Shown here: one piece after another, positions 1 through 7,656 of the stretch | Layout of the letters: the number at the start of each line of letters is the position of its first letter | Numbering within the stretch: position 1 is the stretch's first letter | Assembly (NCBI GenBank): GCA_004553625.1 | Contig: SFKX01000012.1 | Coordinates: 13,815-77,814, forward strand | Origin: Clostridiales bacterium | GTDB lineage: Bacteria; Bacillota_A; Clostridia; Oscillospirales; Oscillospiraceae | Direction: 5' to 3' | Length of the DNA: 64,000 nucleotides | The notes under the pieces: model-generated | Databases searched by the model: none | Told to the model about the DNA's origin: nothing | The model's input: only the letters and a program-made list of their open reading frames with translations | Program-made: the position numbers and the translations under genes

Positions 1-202
1 CGATGCCGATTATGACGTCGTCGGGTACGAGCCTGCCGCTCTCGACATATTCCTTGGCCTTCAGCCCGACGGGTGTGCCGTTCTTCATGGCTGCCCGCAG
101 GATGTTGCCCGTGGAGATGGTGGGTATGCCCAGCCTCTTGCTGATGATCTCCGCCTGAGTGCCTTTGCCGGCACCGGGCGCGCCCAAAAGTATCAGCTTC
201 AT
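1..202 (-). CDS. adk: Adenylate kinase, N-terminal part (runs off the window)
   Basis: Adenylate kinase interconverts ATP + AMP and 2 ADP in the cytoplasm. Only the first 67 codons are inside the window. The opening MKLILLGAPGAGKGTQ holds the P-loop (residues 7-16), followed by an STGNILRAA segment that matches the AMP-binding start of the family. The gene starts 12 nt after the secY stop, the classic secY-adk order at the end of the spc operon, so it is probably co-transcribed with the ribosomal genes. The identity is secure; the C-terminal half, including the lid, cannot be seen. Confidence 0.96.
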   Translation of the reverse strand, partial: MKLILLGAPGAGKGTQAEIISKRLGIPTISTGNILRAAMKNGTPVGLKAKEYVESGRLVPDDVIIGI

Positions 203-214
203 TTTAACCTCCGA

Positions 215-1516
215 TCAGTCAAGGAAGCCCTTATAGTTGCGCATGAGCATCTGCGCCTCAACGGCACGGACCGTCTCAATGGCAACGCCTACAACTATGA
301 TTATGGAGGTGCCGCCGAGAGATATGCCCGAAAGAGTCGGAGCATCGGAGAAGCAGCTTATCAGGATAGGCACAACGGCCACGACGCTCAGATACAGGGC
401 GCCCATGAGGGTGATCTTGTTGAGCACCTTCCTGATATACTCGCTGGTCGGCTTGCCGGCGCGGAAGCCGGGGATGAAGCCGCCGTTCTTCTTCAGGTTG
501 TTGGCGATCTCGACGGGGTCAAACTGGATGGTCGCATAGAAGTAGCTGAACGCGATTATCAGCAGGAAATAGATTATCGCGTAGGGGATGGTGTTCGTGC
601 CGAACATGTTCTTCATGACCCAGGAATCCTGCCAGCTCGGTACAAAGGCGCAGATCGTTCCGGGGATGCTCGCTATCGAGGAAGCGAAGATGATCGGCAT
701 GACGCCGGACATGTTCACCTTCATCGGCAGGTGCGTGCTCTGGCCGCCGTAGAGCTTGCGGCCCACGACGCGCTTCGAGTACTGCACCGGGATCCTGCGC
801 TCCGCGTCGTTCACGATGACTATGAGCACGATTATCGCCAGGGCGCCGAGGATTATGAGCGCAAGCGCCCACCATGCCAGGCTGCCGGAGGAGACGTTCG
901 TGATCATCGTGCTGATGGAGGTCGGGAACCGGGCGATGATGCTGGCAAACAGGATGATGGATATGCCGTTGCCGACGCCGAACTCGGTGACCTGCTCGCC
1001 CATCCACATGATGAGCGCGGAGCCGGCCATGAAGGTCATGATGATGACGATGGCGGGCCAGATACCGGTGCCGTCAGCGGTGAGCATGCTCTGACCGTTC
1101 GTGCCGTTCTTGATGAGCATGTAGTAGGCAAAGCCCATGATGAGGCCGATGCCTACAGTGGTGTAACGGGTGATGGAGGCGATCTTCTTGCGGCCCTCTT
1201 CGCCGCCTTCCTTCTGCAGCCGCTCCAGAGCCGGAATGGCTATAGTGAGCAGCTGGATGATGATGGAGGCGTTGATGTAGGGCTGGATGGACAGCGCGAA
1301 GATCGTAGCCATCGAGAAGCTGCCGCCGGACATCGTGTTCCAGAGGCCGAGTATCGTGTTGTTGACCGTGTTGAAGTAGCTCTCCAGCAGGGCCGTATTG
1401 ACGTAAGGCACCGGGACGGCGTTGCCAAGACGGTAGACGAGAATGATGAACAGCGTGAAGAGTATTTTCTTGCGAAGCTCCTCGATGCCCCACGCATTCT
1501 TGAGAGTCTTAAGCAC
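215..1516 (-). CDS. secY: Preprotein translocase subunit SecY
   Basis: SecY is the channel-forming subunit of the Sec translocon in the cytoplasmic membrane. The 433-residue length and about ten hydrophobic segments are typical. The N-terminus (MLKTLKNAWGIEELRKKILF) and the cytoplasmic loop with QYSKRVVGRKLYGGQSTHLP are family hallmarks. It follows rplO by a single nucleotide, so translation is probably coupled, and precedes adk. No anomaly is visible. Confidence 0.98.
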   Translation of the reverse strand: MLKTLKNAWGIEELRKKILFTLFIILVYRLGNAVPVPYVNTALLESYFNTVNNTILGLWNTMSGGSFSMATIFALSIQPYINASIIIQLLTIAIPALERLQKEGGEEGRKKIASITRYTTVGIGLIMGFAYYMLIKNGTNGQSMLTADGTGIWPAIVIIMTFMAGSALIMWMGEQVTEFGVGNGISIILFASIIARFPTSISTMITNVSSGSLAWWALALIILGALAIIVLIVIVNDAERRIPVQYSKRVVGRKLYGGQSTHLPMKVNMSGVMPIIFASSIASIPGTICAFVPSWQDSWVMKNMFGTNTIPYAIIYFLLIIAFSYFYATIQFDPVEIANNLKKNGGFIPGFRAGKPTSEYIRKVLNKITLMGALYLSVVAVVPILISCFSDAPTLSGISLGGTSIIIVVGVAIETVRAVEAQMLMRNYKGFLD

Positions 1517-1517
1517 C

Positions 1518-1958
1518 TTACACCACCTCGGCCTTTCCGCCCGCCGCCTCTATTTTTTGTTTTGCAGATTCGGAGAAGGCGGAAGCCTTGACGGTCAGTT
1601 TCTTTTCGAGGCTGCCGTTGCCCAGGATCTTCACGCCGTAGACGCACTTGGAGAGCACGCCGGCCTCGAGCAGCGCGGCCGCGTCGACCTCGGCGCCGTC
1701 CTCGAAGCGGTTGAGCGCGGAAACGTTCACGGCCTCCAGCGGCTCGGCGAAGATGTTGTTGAAGCCTCTCTTGGGGATACGCCTTGCAAGCGGCATCTGG
1801 CCGCCCTCAAAGCCGACGCGCACGCCGCCGCCGCTCCTGGCCTTCTGGCCCTTGTGACCGCGGCCCGCAGTCTTGCCGTTGCCGGTGCCGTGTCCTCTGC
1901 CCTTGCGCTTGGCAACCTGAGTGCTGCCCGCAGCGGGAGAAAGTTCACTGAGTTTCAT
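1518..1958 (-). CDS. rplO: 50S ribosomal protein L15
   Basis: L15 is a late-assembling 23S rRNA-binding protein of the large subunit. The 146-residue product opens with MKLSELSPAAGS and carries the glycine/arginine-rich RNA-binding N-terminal extension (KRKGRGHGTGNGKTAGRGHK) followed by the FEGGQMPLARRIPKRGF block. It lies between rpmD (12 nt upstream) and secY (1 nt downstream), the usual spc order. Confidence 0.98.
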   Translation of the reverse strand: MKLSELSPAAGSTQVAKRKGRGHGTGNGKTAGRGHKGQKARSGGGVRVGFEGGQMPLARRIPKRGFNNIFAEPLEAVNVSALNRFEDGAEVDAAALLEAGVLSKCVYGVKILGNGSLEKKLTVKASAFSESAKQKIEAAGGKAEVV

Positions 1959-1970
1959 TGCGTACCCTCC

Positions 1971-2153
1971 TTATTCTTCCGTGACCTGGAGGAGATAGCC
2001 TATCTGAGCTATCTTGCCCCTCGTCTGGGGATTGTCGGGCTGGACGGTCTCGTTGCCGATCTTGCGCAGGCCCAGGCTGTGGGCGGTGGCAATGTGCTTA
2101 TCGAGACGACCGTTCAGGCTCTTTACGAGCTTTACCTTGATGTTCTTAGCCAT
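1971..2153 (-). CDS. rpmD: 50S ribosomal protein L30
   Basis: A 60-residue L30, beginning MAKNIKVKLVKS and containing HSLGLRKIGNETVQPDNPQ, typical of the short bacterial L30. The ATG at 2153 is chosen because the family starts there and because it leaves a 14-nt gap to rpsE; a longer open frame upstream lies inside rpsE and is not real. It is part of the rpsE-rpmD-rplO translation block. Confidence 0.97.
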   Translation of the reverse strand: MAKNIKVKLVKSLNGRLDKHIATAHSLGLRKIGNETVQPDNPQTRGKIAQIGYLLQVTEE

Positions 2154-2167
2154 TTCGCAAGCCCTCC

Positions 2168-2701
2168 TTAACCGACTATCTCGTCGGCGGACTTGCCCCT
2201 GTAGGCCGCGACCTGCTGCGCGTTCCTCAGAGACTGAAGGCCGACCATCGTCGCCGCAACGACGTTCTGGGGGTTGTTGGAGCGCAGGCACTTGGTACGG
2301 ATGTTCTTGATGCCCGCGGCCTCGACCACCGCACGGACGGCGCCGCCCGCGATAACGCCGGTGCCTTCCGGAGCCGGCTTCAGCAGCACGCGGCCCGCGC
2401 CGAACTCGCCGATGACCTCGTGCGGGATCGTGGTGCCCTGCAGCGTGATGCTCACGACGTGCTTCTTCGCGTCCTCGAGGCCCTTGCGGATCGCCTCGGA
2501 GACTTCGTTGGCCTTGCCCAGACCGTAGCCTACACGGCCCTTGCCGTCGCCCACGACGCACAGCGCCGAGAACTTCATGACACGGCCGCCCTTGACGGTC
2601 TTGGATACGCGGTTGAGGGAAACTACCTTTTCAGTGAACTCGGAAGGCTCCTCGCCGCCGCGTCCCCTGCGGTCGTTACGTCTATCGTTATTGTAAGCCA
2701 T
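2168..2701 (-). CDS. rpsE: 30S ribosomal protein S5
   Basis: S5 lies at the mRNA entry side of the small subunit and affects decoding fidelity. The product is 177 residues, with an acidic/arginine-rich N-terminal tail (DRRNDRRGRGG), the double-stranded RNA-binding-like domain and the glycine loop GKGRVGYGLGKANEVSEAIR. It follows rplR by 21 nt. The arginine-glycine-rich head is compositionally similar to the tail of S3 in the same operon. Confidence 0.98.
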   Translation of the reverse strand: MAYNNDRRNDRRGRGGEEPSEFTEKVVSLNRVSKTVKGGRVMKFSALCVVGDGKGRVGYGLGKANEVSEAIRKGLEDAKKHVVSITLQGTTIPHEVIGEFGAGRVLLKPAPEGTGVIAGGAVRAVVEAAGIKNIRTKCLRSNNPQNVVAATMVGLQSLRNAQQVAAYRGKSADEIVG

Positions 2702-2722
2702 ATCTTGTTTCCTCCTCCCGCC

Positions 2723-3079
2723 TTAGAACTTCAGGCCGCCCTCGCGGGCGCCGTCAGCCAGGGCCTGCACGCGGCCGTGATAGATGTAGCCGCCGCGGTC
2801 AAAAACGACTTCCTCGATGCCCTTTGCGATTGCGCGCTCGGCAATCTTCTTGCCGACCTCTTTCGCGGACTCGACGTTGCCGCCGCCCTCAAAGCCCTTC
2901 TCGACGGAAGAGGCAGAGCACAGAGTGTGGCCCGCCACGTCGTCGATGACCTGGGCGTAGATGTTGTTCTCGCTCCTGTAGACGCTCAGACGGGGCCTCT
3001 CCGGCGTGCCGCTGATCTTGGAGCGGACTCTCTTGTGGCGCTTGATGCGCTGAGCCTTGGTATTGGGTCTTTTAATCAT
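2723..3079 (-). CDS. rplR: 50S ribosomal protein L18
   Basis: L18 binds 5S rRNA together with L5. The 118-residue product has the basic N-terminus MIKRPNTKAQRIKRHKRVRS and the family core GTPERPRLSVYRS with the C-terminal FDRGGYIYHGRVQALADGAR. Spacing is 16 nt from rplF and 21 nt to rpsE. It is an ordinary member of the spc operon. Confidence 0.98.
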   Translation of the reverse strand: MIKRPNTKAQRIKRHKRVRSKISGTPERPRLSVYRSENNIYAQVIDDVAGHTLCSASSVEKGFEGGGNVESAKEVGKKIAERAIAKGIEEVVFDRGGYIYHGRVQALADGAREGGLKF

Positions 3080-3095
3080 TTAAGCGCACCTCCCC

Positions 3096-3638
3096 TTATT
3101 TGGCACCGGTCTTGCCTTCTTTGCGGCGGATGTGCTCATAGTCGTACTTGATGCCCTTGCCCTTGTACGGCTCAGGCGGACGCTTGTTGCGCACATCGGC
3201 GGCAAACTGGCCGACCTTCTGCTTGTCGACGCCCTTGATGATCAGGTGGTTGGCATCCGGCACGTCGATCTTGATGTCAGCGGTCTCCTTGATGGTGACA
3301 TCGTGGCTGTAGCCGAGCTTCATGACGACTTCCTCGCCCTTCTTCTCGGCGCGGTAGCCGACGCCGTTGATCTCCAGCTTCTTCTCGAAGCCGGCGGTCA
3401 CGCCGACGACCATGTTGTTGAGGAGGCTGCGGGTGAGACCGTGCAGGCTGCGGTTGGCCTTGGTGTCGTCCGGACGGGCAACGTGCAGCACGCCGTTCTC
3501 GAGGGTGATGGTCATCGCCGGGCACAGGGCCTCGGTGATGCTTCCCTTGGGTCCCTTGACGGTGACTACGTTCCCCTCGGCTATCGTCACTTCGACGCCG
3601 GCGGGGACAGTGATGGGCTCTCTACCTATTCTCGACAT
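3096..3638 (-). CDS. rplF: 50S ribosomal protein L6
   Basis: L6 sits near the GTPase-associated centre of the large subunit. The start at 3638 gives MSRIGREPITVPAGVEVTI, the conserved N-terminus, preceded by a GGAGGG-like ribosome binding site; an in-frame extension upstream overlaps rpsH and is rejected. The product is 180 residues, with the two L6 repeats and the C-terminal RPPEPYKGKGIKY signature. Confidence 0.98.
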   Translation of the reverse strand: MSRIGREPITVPAGVEVTIAEGNVVTVKGPKGSITEALCPAMTITLENGVLHVARPDDTKANRSLHGLTRSLLNNMVVGVTAGFEKKLEINGVGYRAEKKGEEVVMKLGYSHDVTIKETADIKIDVPDANHLIIKGVDKQKVGQFAADVRNKRPPEPYKGKGIKYDYEHIRRKEGKTGAK

Positions 3639-3651
3639 CTTTCCGCCCTCC

Positions 3652-4050
3652 TTACCACACAAACGCGAGGACTTCGCCGCCAACATGCTCTCTGCGAGCC
3701 TGCTTGTCGGTCATGACGCCCTTCGAGGTGGAGATTATGGCTATGCCGAGCCCCTTCAGAACGCGGGGCAGCTCGTCGGCGCCGGCGTACACACGCAGGC
3801 CGGGCTTCGAGACGCGGCGGAGGCCCTGGATGGCCCTCTCCTTGCCGGGGAGATACTTAAGGGTGATGCGGATGATGCCCTGGGTGCCGTCGTCGATAAG
3901 CTGGAAGCTGCGAATGTAGCCCTCGTCCAGCAGGATCTGGGCGATGGCCTTCTTCATCTTCGAGGCGGGGACATCCACGGTCTCATGCTTCGCGCTTCCG
4001 GCGTTGCGGATGCGGGTCAGCATATCGGCGATGGGGTCTGTGATCTGCAT
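3652..4050 (-). CDS. rpsH: 30S ribosomal protein S8
   Basis: S8 is an early 16S rRNA-binding protein and, in some bacteria, an autogenous regulator of the spc operon. The start at 4050 (MQITDPIADMLTRIRNAGSA) has a close AGGAGG upstream and gives the usual 132 residues; an in-frame upstream extension has no support. The C-terminus has the STSKGVMTDKQAR signature. The gap to the upstream gene rpsZ is 364 nt, whereas most neighbours in the operon are 1-21 nt apart (see the repeat insert). Confidence 0.98.
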   Translation of the reverse strand: MQITDPIADMLTRIRNAGSAKHETVDVPASKMKKAIAQILLDEGYIRSFQLIDDGTQGIIRITLKYLPGKERAIQGLRRVSKPGLRVYAGADELPRVLKGLGIAIISTSKGVMTDKQARREHVGGEVLAFVW

Positions 4051-4231
4051 TGTTTTTCCTCCTAGTTCAGAGTTACCGCTTTCGCGGTGAACAGCGGCGA
4101 GGTTCCGGAGCAATAGGCAGCTCCTTGCGGCGCCCCGATTGGCCTCGGCCTTTCGTCACTGTGCCGGGAATTTTATGCCCAAGCGGATTTCCGCTTAAAC
4201 AACTGGTTTTGCATCTGCCAGCTTCGCATGG
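4051..4231. other. Non-coding spacer in the spc operon upstream of rpsH
   Basis: This stretch separates the duplicated hairpins from rpsH. It holds the rpsH ribosome binding site and a small stem (AAGCGGAT/TTCCGCTT near 4171-4197). No convincing open frame or promoter was found. Together with the repeats it makes the only large gap inside an otherwise compact operon. Confidence 0.6.
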
Positions 4232-4426
4232 AATTTTTCGTCAGACGATGCGCGGCAAGCGAAGCTGTATTGCTATACAGCGAGCGCGCCTCGCGATGCA
4301 TGACGGAAAATTACCAAGAAGCTCGCTTCGCAGGGAATTTTTTGTCAGACGATGCGCGGCAAGCGAAGCTGTATTGCTATACAGCGATCGCGCCTCGCGA
4401 TGTATGACGGAAAATTACCAAGAAGC
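4232..4426. repeat. Two tandem 91-bp copies of a long hairpin element between rpsZ and rpsH
   Basis: Copies at 4232-4322 and 4336-4426 are offset by 104 bp and differ at only a few bases. Each contains a long imperfect inverted repeat: AATTTTTCGTC (4232) pairs with GACGGAAAATT (4302), and the centre holds GCTGTAT-TGC-ATACAGC-type pairing. Each copy ends with TTACCAAGAAGC (4311-4322 and 4415-4426). In the second copy this is the complement of the last codons and stop of rpsZ. The unit therefore includes a duplicated piece of rpsZ, as expected for tandem duplication or for a target-duplicating insertion. Confidence 0.85.
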
Positions 4427-4600
4427 CTTCTTGACGCCGGGGATCTGGCCCTTATAAGCCAGTTCACGGAAGCAGATACGGCAGATGCCGTAGTCGCGCA
4501 GGTAGGCGTGGGGACGGCCGCAGATCTTGCAGCGGTTGTAACGCCTGGTGGAGAACTTCGCCTCGCGCTGCTGCTTGAGTATCATAGATTTCTTAGCCAT
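4415..4600 (-). CDS. rpsZ: 30S ribosomal protein S14, zinc-binding type (61 aa)
   Basis: The short form of S14 used by many Gram-positive bacteria. A zinc ribbon is visible (CKICGRPHAYLRDYGICRIC, two CxxC pairs), and the C-terminus is the usual PGVKKASW. It lies between rplE (19 nt) and rpsH (364 nt). Its stop codon is covered by the end of the downstream hairpin repeat, and its last 12 bases occur again 104 bp further on. The protein itself looks intact. Confidence 0.97.
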   Translation of the reverse strand: MAKKSMILKQQREAKFSTRRYNRCKICGRPHAYLRDYGICRICFRELAYKGQIPGVKKASW

Positions 4601-4619
4601 ATCTCTATTTCCTCCTTAC

Positions 4620-5162
4620 TCAAGCCGTGACGAACGGGGCGCCCATGAGCCTCAAGAGCTCGCGAGCTTCCTCGTCGGTCTGGGCGGTGGTGCAGATGGC
4701 GATGTTCATGCCGCGCAGCTTCTCGATCTTGTCGTACTCGATCTCGGGGAAGATGATCTGCTCCCTGACGCCGAGGCTGTAGTTGCCGCGGCCGTCGAAG
4801 GCGTCGGCCGAGATGCCGCGGAAGTCGCGGACACGGGGCAGAGCCACGTTGAAGAGCCTGTCAAGGAACTCCCACATACGGTCGTGGCGAAGGGTGACCT
4901 TCACGCCGACGTGCATGCCCTCGCGCAGCTTGAAGTTCGCAACGGACTTCTTGGCGACGGTGGCCACGGCCTTCTGGCCGGTGATGGCGGTGATGTCCTT
5001 GATGACGGCGTCGAGCGCCTTGGCATTGTCCTTGCAGTCGCCGCAGCCGACGGACACGACGATCTTGTCGAGCCTGGGGATCTGCATGACGCTCTTGTAC
5101 TGGAACTTCTGCATGAGAGCGGGGGCGACCTCGTTATTATACATTTCCTTCATTCTGTTCAT
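4620..5162 (-). CDS. rplE: 50S ribosomal protein L5
   Basis: L5 binds 5S rRNA and contacts the P-site tRNA. The product is 180 residues; MKEMYNNEVAPALMQKFQYK at the N-terminus and the C-terminal GMNIAICTTAQTDEEARELL are family signatures. A second Met (codon 4, 5153) could also be the start. It follows rplX by 15 nt. Confidence 0.97.
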   Translation of the reverse strand: MNRMKEMYNNEVAPALMQKFQYKSVMQIPRLDKIVVSVGCGDCKDNAKALDAVIKDITAITGQKAVATVAKKSVANFKLREGMHVGVKVTLRHDRMWEFLDRLFNVALPRVRDFRGISADAFDGRGNYSLGVREQIIFPEIEYDKIEKLRGMNIAICTTAQTDEEARELLRLMGAPFVTA

Positions 5163-5177
5163 AACCTGTCACCCTCC

Positions 5178-5486
5178 TTACAGCTCTGCGCCGCAGTGCT
5201 TGCAGACGCGGACCTTCTTGCCGTCCGCGCCGACCTTGTGCGCGACGCGGGTGGGCTTGGAGCACTTCGGGCAGACGACCATCACCTTGCAGGCATAGAT
5301 CGGGGTCTCGACCTTGATGATGCTGCTCTCCTCGCCCTGCTTGCGGGCCTTCTGGTGCTTAGTCGCAACGCTCACGCCCTGAACCACGACCTTGCCCTCG
5401 GCGGGCATGGCGCGGAGCACCTCGCCCTGCTTGCCCTTGTCCTTGCCGGACAGGACTACTACCTTATCATTCTTTCTGACGTTCAT
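5178..5486 (-). CDS. rplX: 50S ribosomal protein L24
   Basis: An assembly initiator of the large subunit with an N-terminal KOW motif (MNVRKNDKVVVLSGKDKGKQ). The start at 5486 is preferred because it begins at the conserved N-terminus; an upstream extension (MRRARR) overlaps rplN. The product is 102 residues. The C-terminal part contains CKVMVVCPKCSKPTRVAHKV and a CKHCG, a zinc-ribbon-like set of four cysteines found in many bacterial L24 proteins. Confidence 0.97.
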   Translation of the reverse strand: MNVRKNDKVVVLSGKDKGKQGEVLRAMPAEGKVVVQGVSVATKHQKARKQGEESSIIKVETPIYACKVMVVCPKCSKPTRVAHKVGADGKKVRVCKHCGAEL

Positions 5487-5500
5487 TCTTCGCGCCCTCC

Positions 5501-5869
5501 TCAAATGACTTCGGGAGCGAGCGACAGGATCTTCATGTAGTCCCTGTCACGGAGCTCACGGGCAACGGGCCCAAAGATACGGGTGCCGGTCGGGTTCCTG
5601 TCGTCCTTTATCAGGACGGCGGCGTTATCGTCGAAGCGGACATAGGTCCCGTCGGCGCGGCGCACGGCCTTGCTCGTCCTGACGACGACGGCCTTCACGA
5701 CGTCGCCCTTCTTGACCTGGCCGCCGGGTGCCGCCTTGCGCACGGAAGCGACGATGACATCACCGATGCTCGCGTACTTGCGCTTGGAGCCGCCCAGGAC
5801 CCGGATGCACTTTATTTCCTTGGCGCCGGTATTGTCGGCGACCTTGAGATAACTTTCCTGCTGTATCAT
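5501..5869 (-). CDS. rplN: 50S ribosomal protein L14
   Basis: L14 lies at the subunit interface. The 122-residue product opens with MIQQESYLKVADNTGAKEIK and contains the signature KGDVVKAVVVRT. It is 12 nt after rpsQ and 14 nt before rplX, in canonical order. No anomaly. Confidence 0.98.
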   Translation of the reverse strand: MIQQESYLKVADNTGAKEIKCIRVLGGSKRKYASIGDVIVASVRKAAPGGQVKKGDVVKAVVVRTSKAVRRADGTYVRFDDNAAVLIKDDRNPTGTRIFGPVARELRDRDYMKILSLAPEVI

Positions 5870-5881
5870 TTAGGCGCCTCC

Positions 5882-6145
5882 TTACTTGGCCTTCTCTATG
5901 ATCTCGACCACGCGCCAGCGCTTGTCGCGGCTGAGCGGACGGGTCTCCATCACGCGCACCCTATCGCCAACGCCGCACTCGTTATTCTCGTCGTGCGCCT
6001 TCAGGCGGTAGGTACGTCCGATGATCTTCTTATATCTCTTGTGGGCGACGCGGTCCTCGACGATGACGACCACGGTCTTGTCCATTTTGTCGGACACGAC
6101 CTTGCCGACGCGAGTCTTGCGGGAAGTCGTTCTTACTTCAGTCAT
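5882..6145 (-). CDS. rpsQ: 30S ribosomal protein S17
   Basis: An early 16S rRNA-binding OB-fold protein, 87 residues. The core motif KMDKTVVVIVEDRVAHKRYK and the C-terminal ETRPLSRDKRWRVVEIIEKA are diagnostic. It follows rpmC by 14 nt. Confidence 0.98.
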   Translation of the reverse strand: MTEVRTTSRKTRVGKVVSDKMDKTVVVIVEDRVAHKRYKKIIGRTYRLKAHDENNECGVGDRVRVMETRPLSRDKRWRVVEIIEKAK

Positions 6146-6159
6146 TTCCTTCTACCTCC

Positions 6160-6354
6160 TCAGCGCCCGAGCTGCTTTTCGCGGATAACGGTAAGCACAC
6201 GGGCTATGTCGCGCCGCGTTGCGGAGATGCGGGTCGGGTTGTCGAGATGATTAGTCGCGTGCTGCATCCTGAGCATGAACAGATCCTTCTTGAGCTCAGC
6301 CAGCTTCGCGTTCAGCTCGGTCTCGGACATAGAGCGTATTTCGTTTGCCTTCAT
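6160..6354 (-). CDS. rpmC: 50S ribosomal protein L29
   Basis: A small helical protein at the peptide exit tunnel, which docks trigger factor and SRP together with L23. The start at 6354 (MKANEIRSMSETELNAKLAE) gives 64 residues; a longer frame upstream overlaps rplP and is rejected. Only one nucleotide separates it from the rplP stop, which suggests coupled translation. Confidence 0.97.
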   Translation of the reverse strand: MKANEIRSMSETELNAKLAELKKDLFMLRMQHATNHLDNPTRISATRRDIARVLTVIREKQLGR

Positions 6355-6355
6355 C

Positions 6356-6784
6356 TCATTCACCGCCTGTCTCTGAATCCGCCTTGCTGACGACCTTGGT
6401 CTTGCAGGGCAGCTTGTGGCTGGCAAGGCGCAGAGCCTCGCGCGCGGTCTCCTCGGAGACGCCCGCTATCTCAAACAGCACCCTGCCCGGCTTTACTACC
6501 GCGACCCAATACTCGGGAGAACCTTTACCGGAACCCATACGGGTCTCGGCGGGCTTCGCGGTCACCGGCTTGTCCGGGAACACTTTGATCCAAACCTGGC
6601 CGCCGCGCTTGGTGTAGCGCGTCATGGCGATACGGGCGGCCTCTATCTGATTGGAGGTCAGCCAGCAGGGCTCCTGTGCCTGGAGACCGAACTCACCGTA
6701 GTTAACCACGTTGCCGCGGGTCGCCTTGCCCTTCATGCGGCCACGCTGTACCCTGCGGTACTTGACTCTCTTCGGCATCAGCAT
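6356..6784 (-). CDS. rplP: 50S ribosomal protein L16
   Basis: L16 organises the A-site region of the large subunit. The 142-residue product starts MLMPKRVKYRRVQRGRMKGK and has the family motif GSGKGSPEYWVAVVKPGRV. Its ATG shares one base with the rpsC stop (TGATG overlap at 6784), so rpsC and rplP are translationally coupled. Confidence 0.98.
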   Translation of the reverse strand: MLMPKRVKYRRVQRGRMKGKATRGNVVNYGEFGLQAQEPCWLTSNQIEAARIAMTRYTKRGGQVWIKVFPDKPVTAKPAETRMGSGKGSPEYWVAVVKPGRVLFEIAGVSEETAREALRLASHKLPCKTKVVSKADSETGGE

Positions 6785-7641
6785 CAGTTGCTGCCCCCTT
6801 CCTTGTTCTCCGTCCTCGTAGCGCCCTGGCCTGCCGGCCTGGGTCCGCGGTTGTAGCCGCCCTGACGGTCACGATTGTAGCCGCCCTGGCGATCCCTGTT
6901 GTAACCGCCCTGGCGGTCACGGTTGTAGCCGCCCCTGCGGTCGTCGCGCCTGTCGCGCCTGCGCTCCTGCGGCTTGGAGAGGTCCATCGTGCGCGGGGTG
7001 GTGCGCAGGGTCTGGCTCAGGACCTCGCCCTTGTAGATCCACACCTTGACGCCGATGCGGCCGTAGGTCGTGGCGGCCTCAGCGAAGCCGTAGTCGATGT
7101 CGGCGCGCAGGGTCTGCAGGGGGATGGTGCCCTCGTGGTAGCACTCGCTGCGGGCGATCTCGGCGCCGCCCAGACGGCCGCCGCACATGACCTTGATGCC
7201 CTTGGCGCCCATGCGCATCGCGCGGCCGATGGAGTTCTTCATCGCGCGGCGGAAGCCGATACGGCGCTCCAGCTGGCCGGCGATGTTCTCGGCGACGAGC
7301 TGCGCGTTCGTATCCGGGGTGCGGACCTCAACGATGGAGAGAGCAACCGGCTTGCCGATCATCTTGCTGACCTGGGCCTGGAGCTTCTCGATCTCAGCGC
7401 CGCCCTTGCCGATGACTACGCCAGGACGAGAGCAGTGGATGTAGATCCTGACCTTGTTGCTGTCGCGCTCGATCTCGATGGTGGGGACACCGGCGGAGTA
7501 GAGGGTCTTTTTCAGGAACTTGCGGATGTTGTAGTCCTCGACGATGAGGTCGCCGACCTTGTCGTTCCTGGCGTACCAGCGGGAATCCCAGTCCTTTATG
7601 ACGCCGACGCGGAGGCCGTGCGGATTAACTTTCTGTCCCAT
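6784..7641 (-). CDS. rpsC: 30S ribosomal protein S3 with an extended repetitive C-terminal tail
   Basis: S3 is part of the mRNA entry channel and helicase activity of the small subunit. The first ~215 residues are standard (MGQKVNPHGLRVGVIKDWDS, KH domain with VVIGKGGAEIEKLQ). At 285 residues it is some 60 longer than usual. The extra part is an arginine/glycine/asparagine-rich tail with repeated GGYNRDRQ octapeptides encoded by a 24-nt tandem DNA repeat (about 6845-6940). The tail is low-complexity and probably disordered. The gene follows rplV by 15 nt. Confidence 0.97.
   Translation of the reverse strand: MGQKVNPHGLRVGVIKDWDSRWYARNDKVGDLIVEDYNIRKFLKKTLYSAGVPTIEIERDSNKVRIYIHCSRPGVVIGKGGAEIEKLQAQVSKMIGKPVALSIVEVRTPDTNAQLVAENIAGQLERRIGFRRAMKNSIGRAMRMGAKGIKVMCGGRLGGAEIARSECYHEGTIPLQTLRADIDYGFAEAATTYGRIGVKVWIYKGEVLSQTLRTTPRTMDLSKPQERRRDRRDDRRGGYNRDRQGGYNRDRQGGYNRDRQGGYNRGPRPAGQGATRTENKEGGSN
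6845..6940 (-). repeat. 24-bp tandem repeat encoding the GGYNRDRQ octapeptides of S3
   Basis: About three and a half to four copies of a 24-nt unit reading GGC GGY TAC AAY CGT/CGG GAC CGC/CGT CAG on the minus strand. The frame is kept, so copy-number change would only lengthen or shorten the S3 tail. This is a minisatellite inside a gene, not a CRISPR, because there are no spacers. Confidence 0.85.
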
Positions 7642-7656
7642 ATTTCTCCGCCTCCC

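Noticed and set aside
6845..6940. Regular 24-bp repeats considered as a CRISPR array
   Set aside because: The repeats are contiguous, without unique spacers, and are in frame within rpsC.
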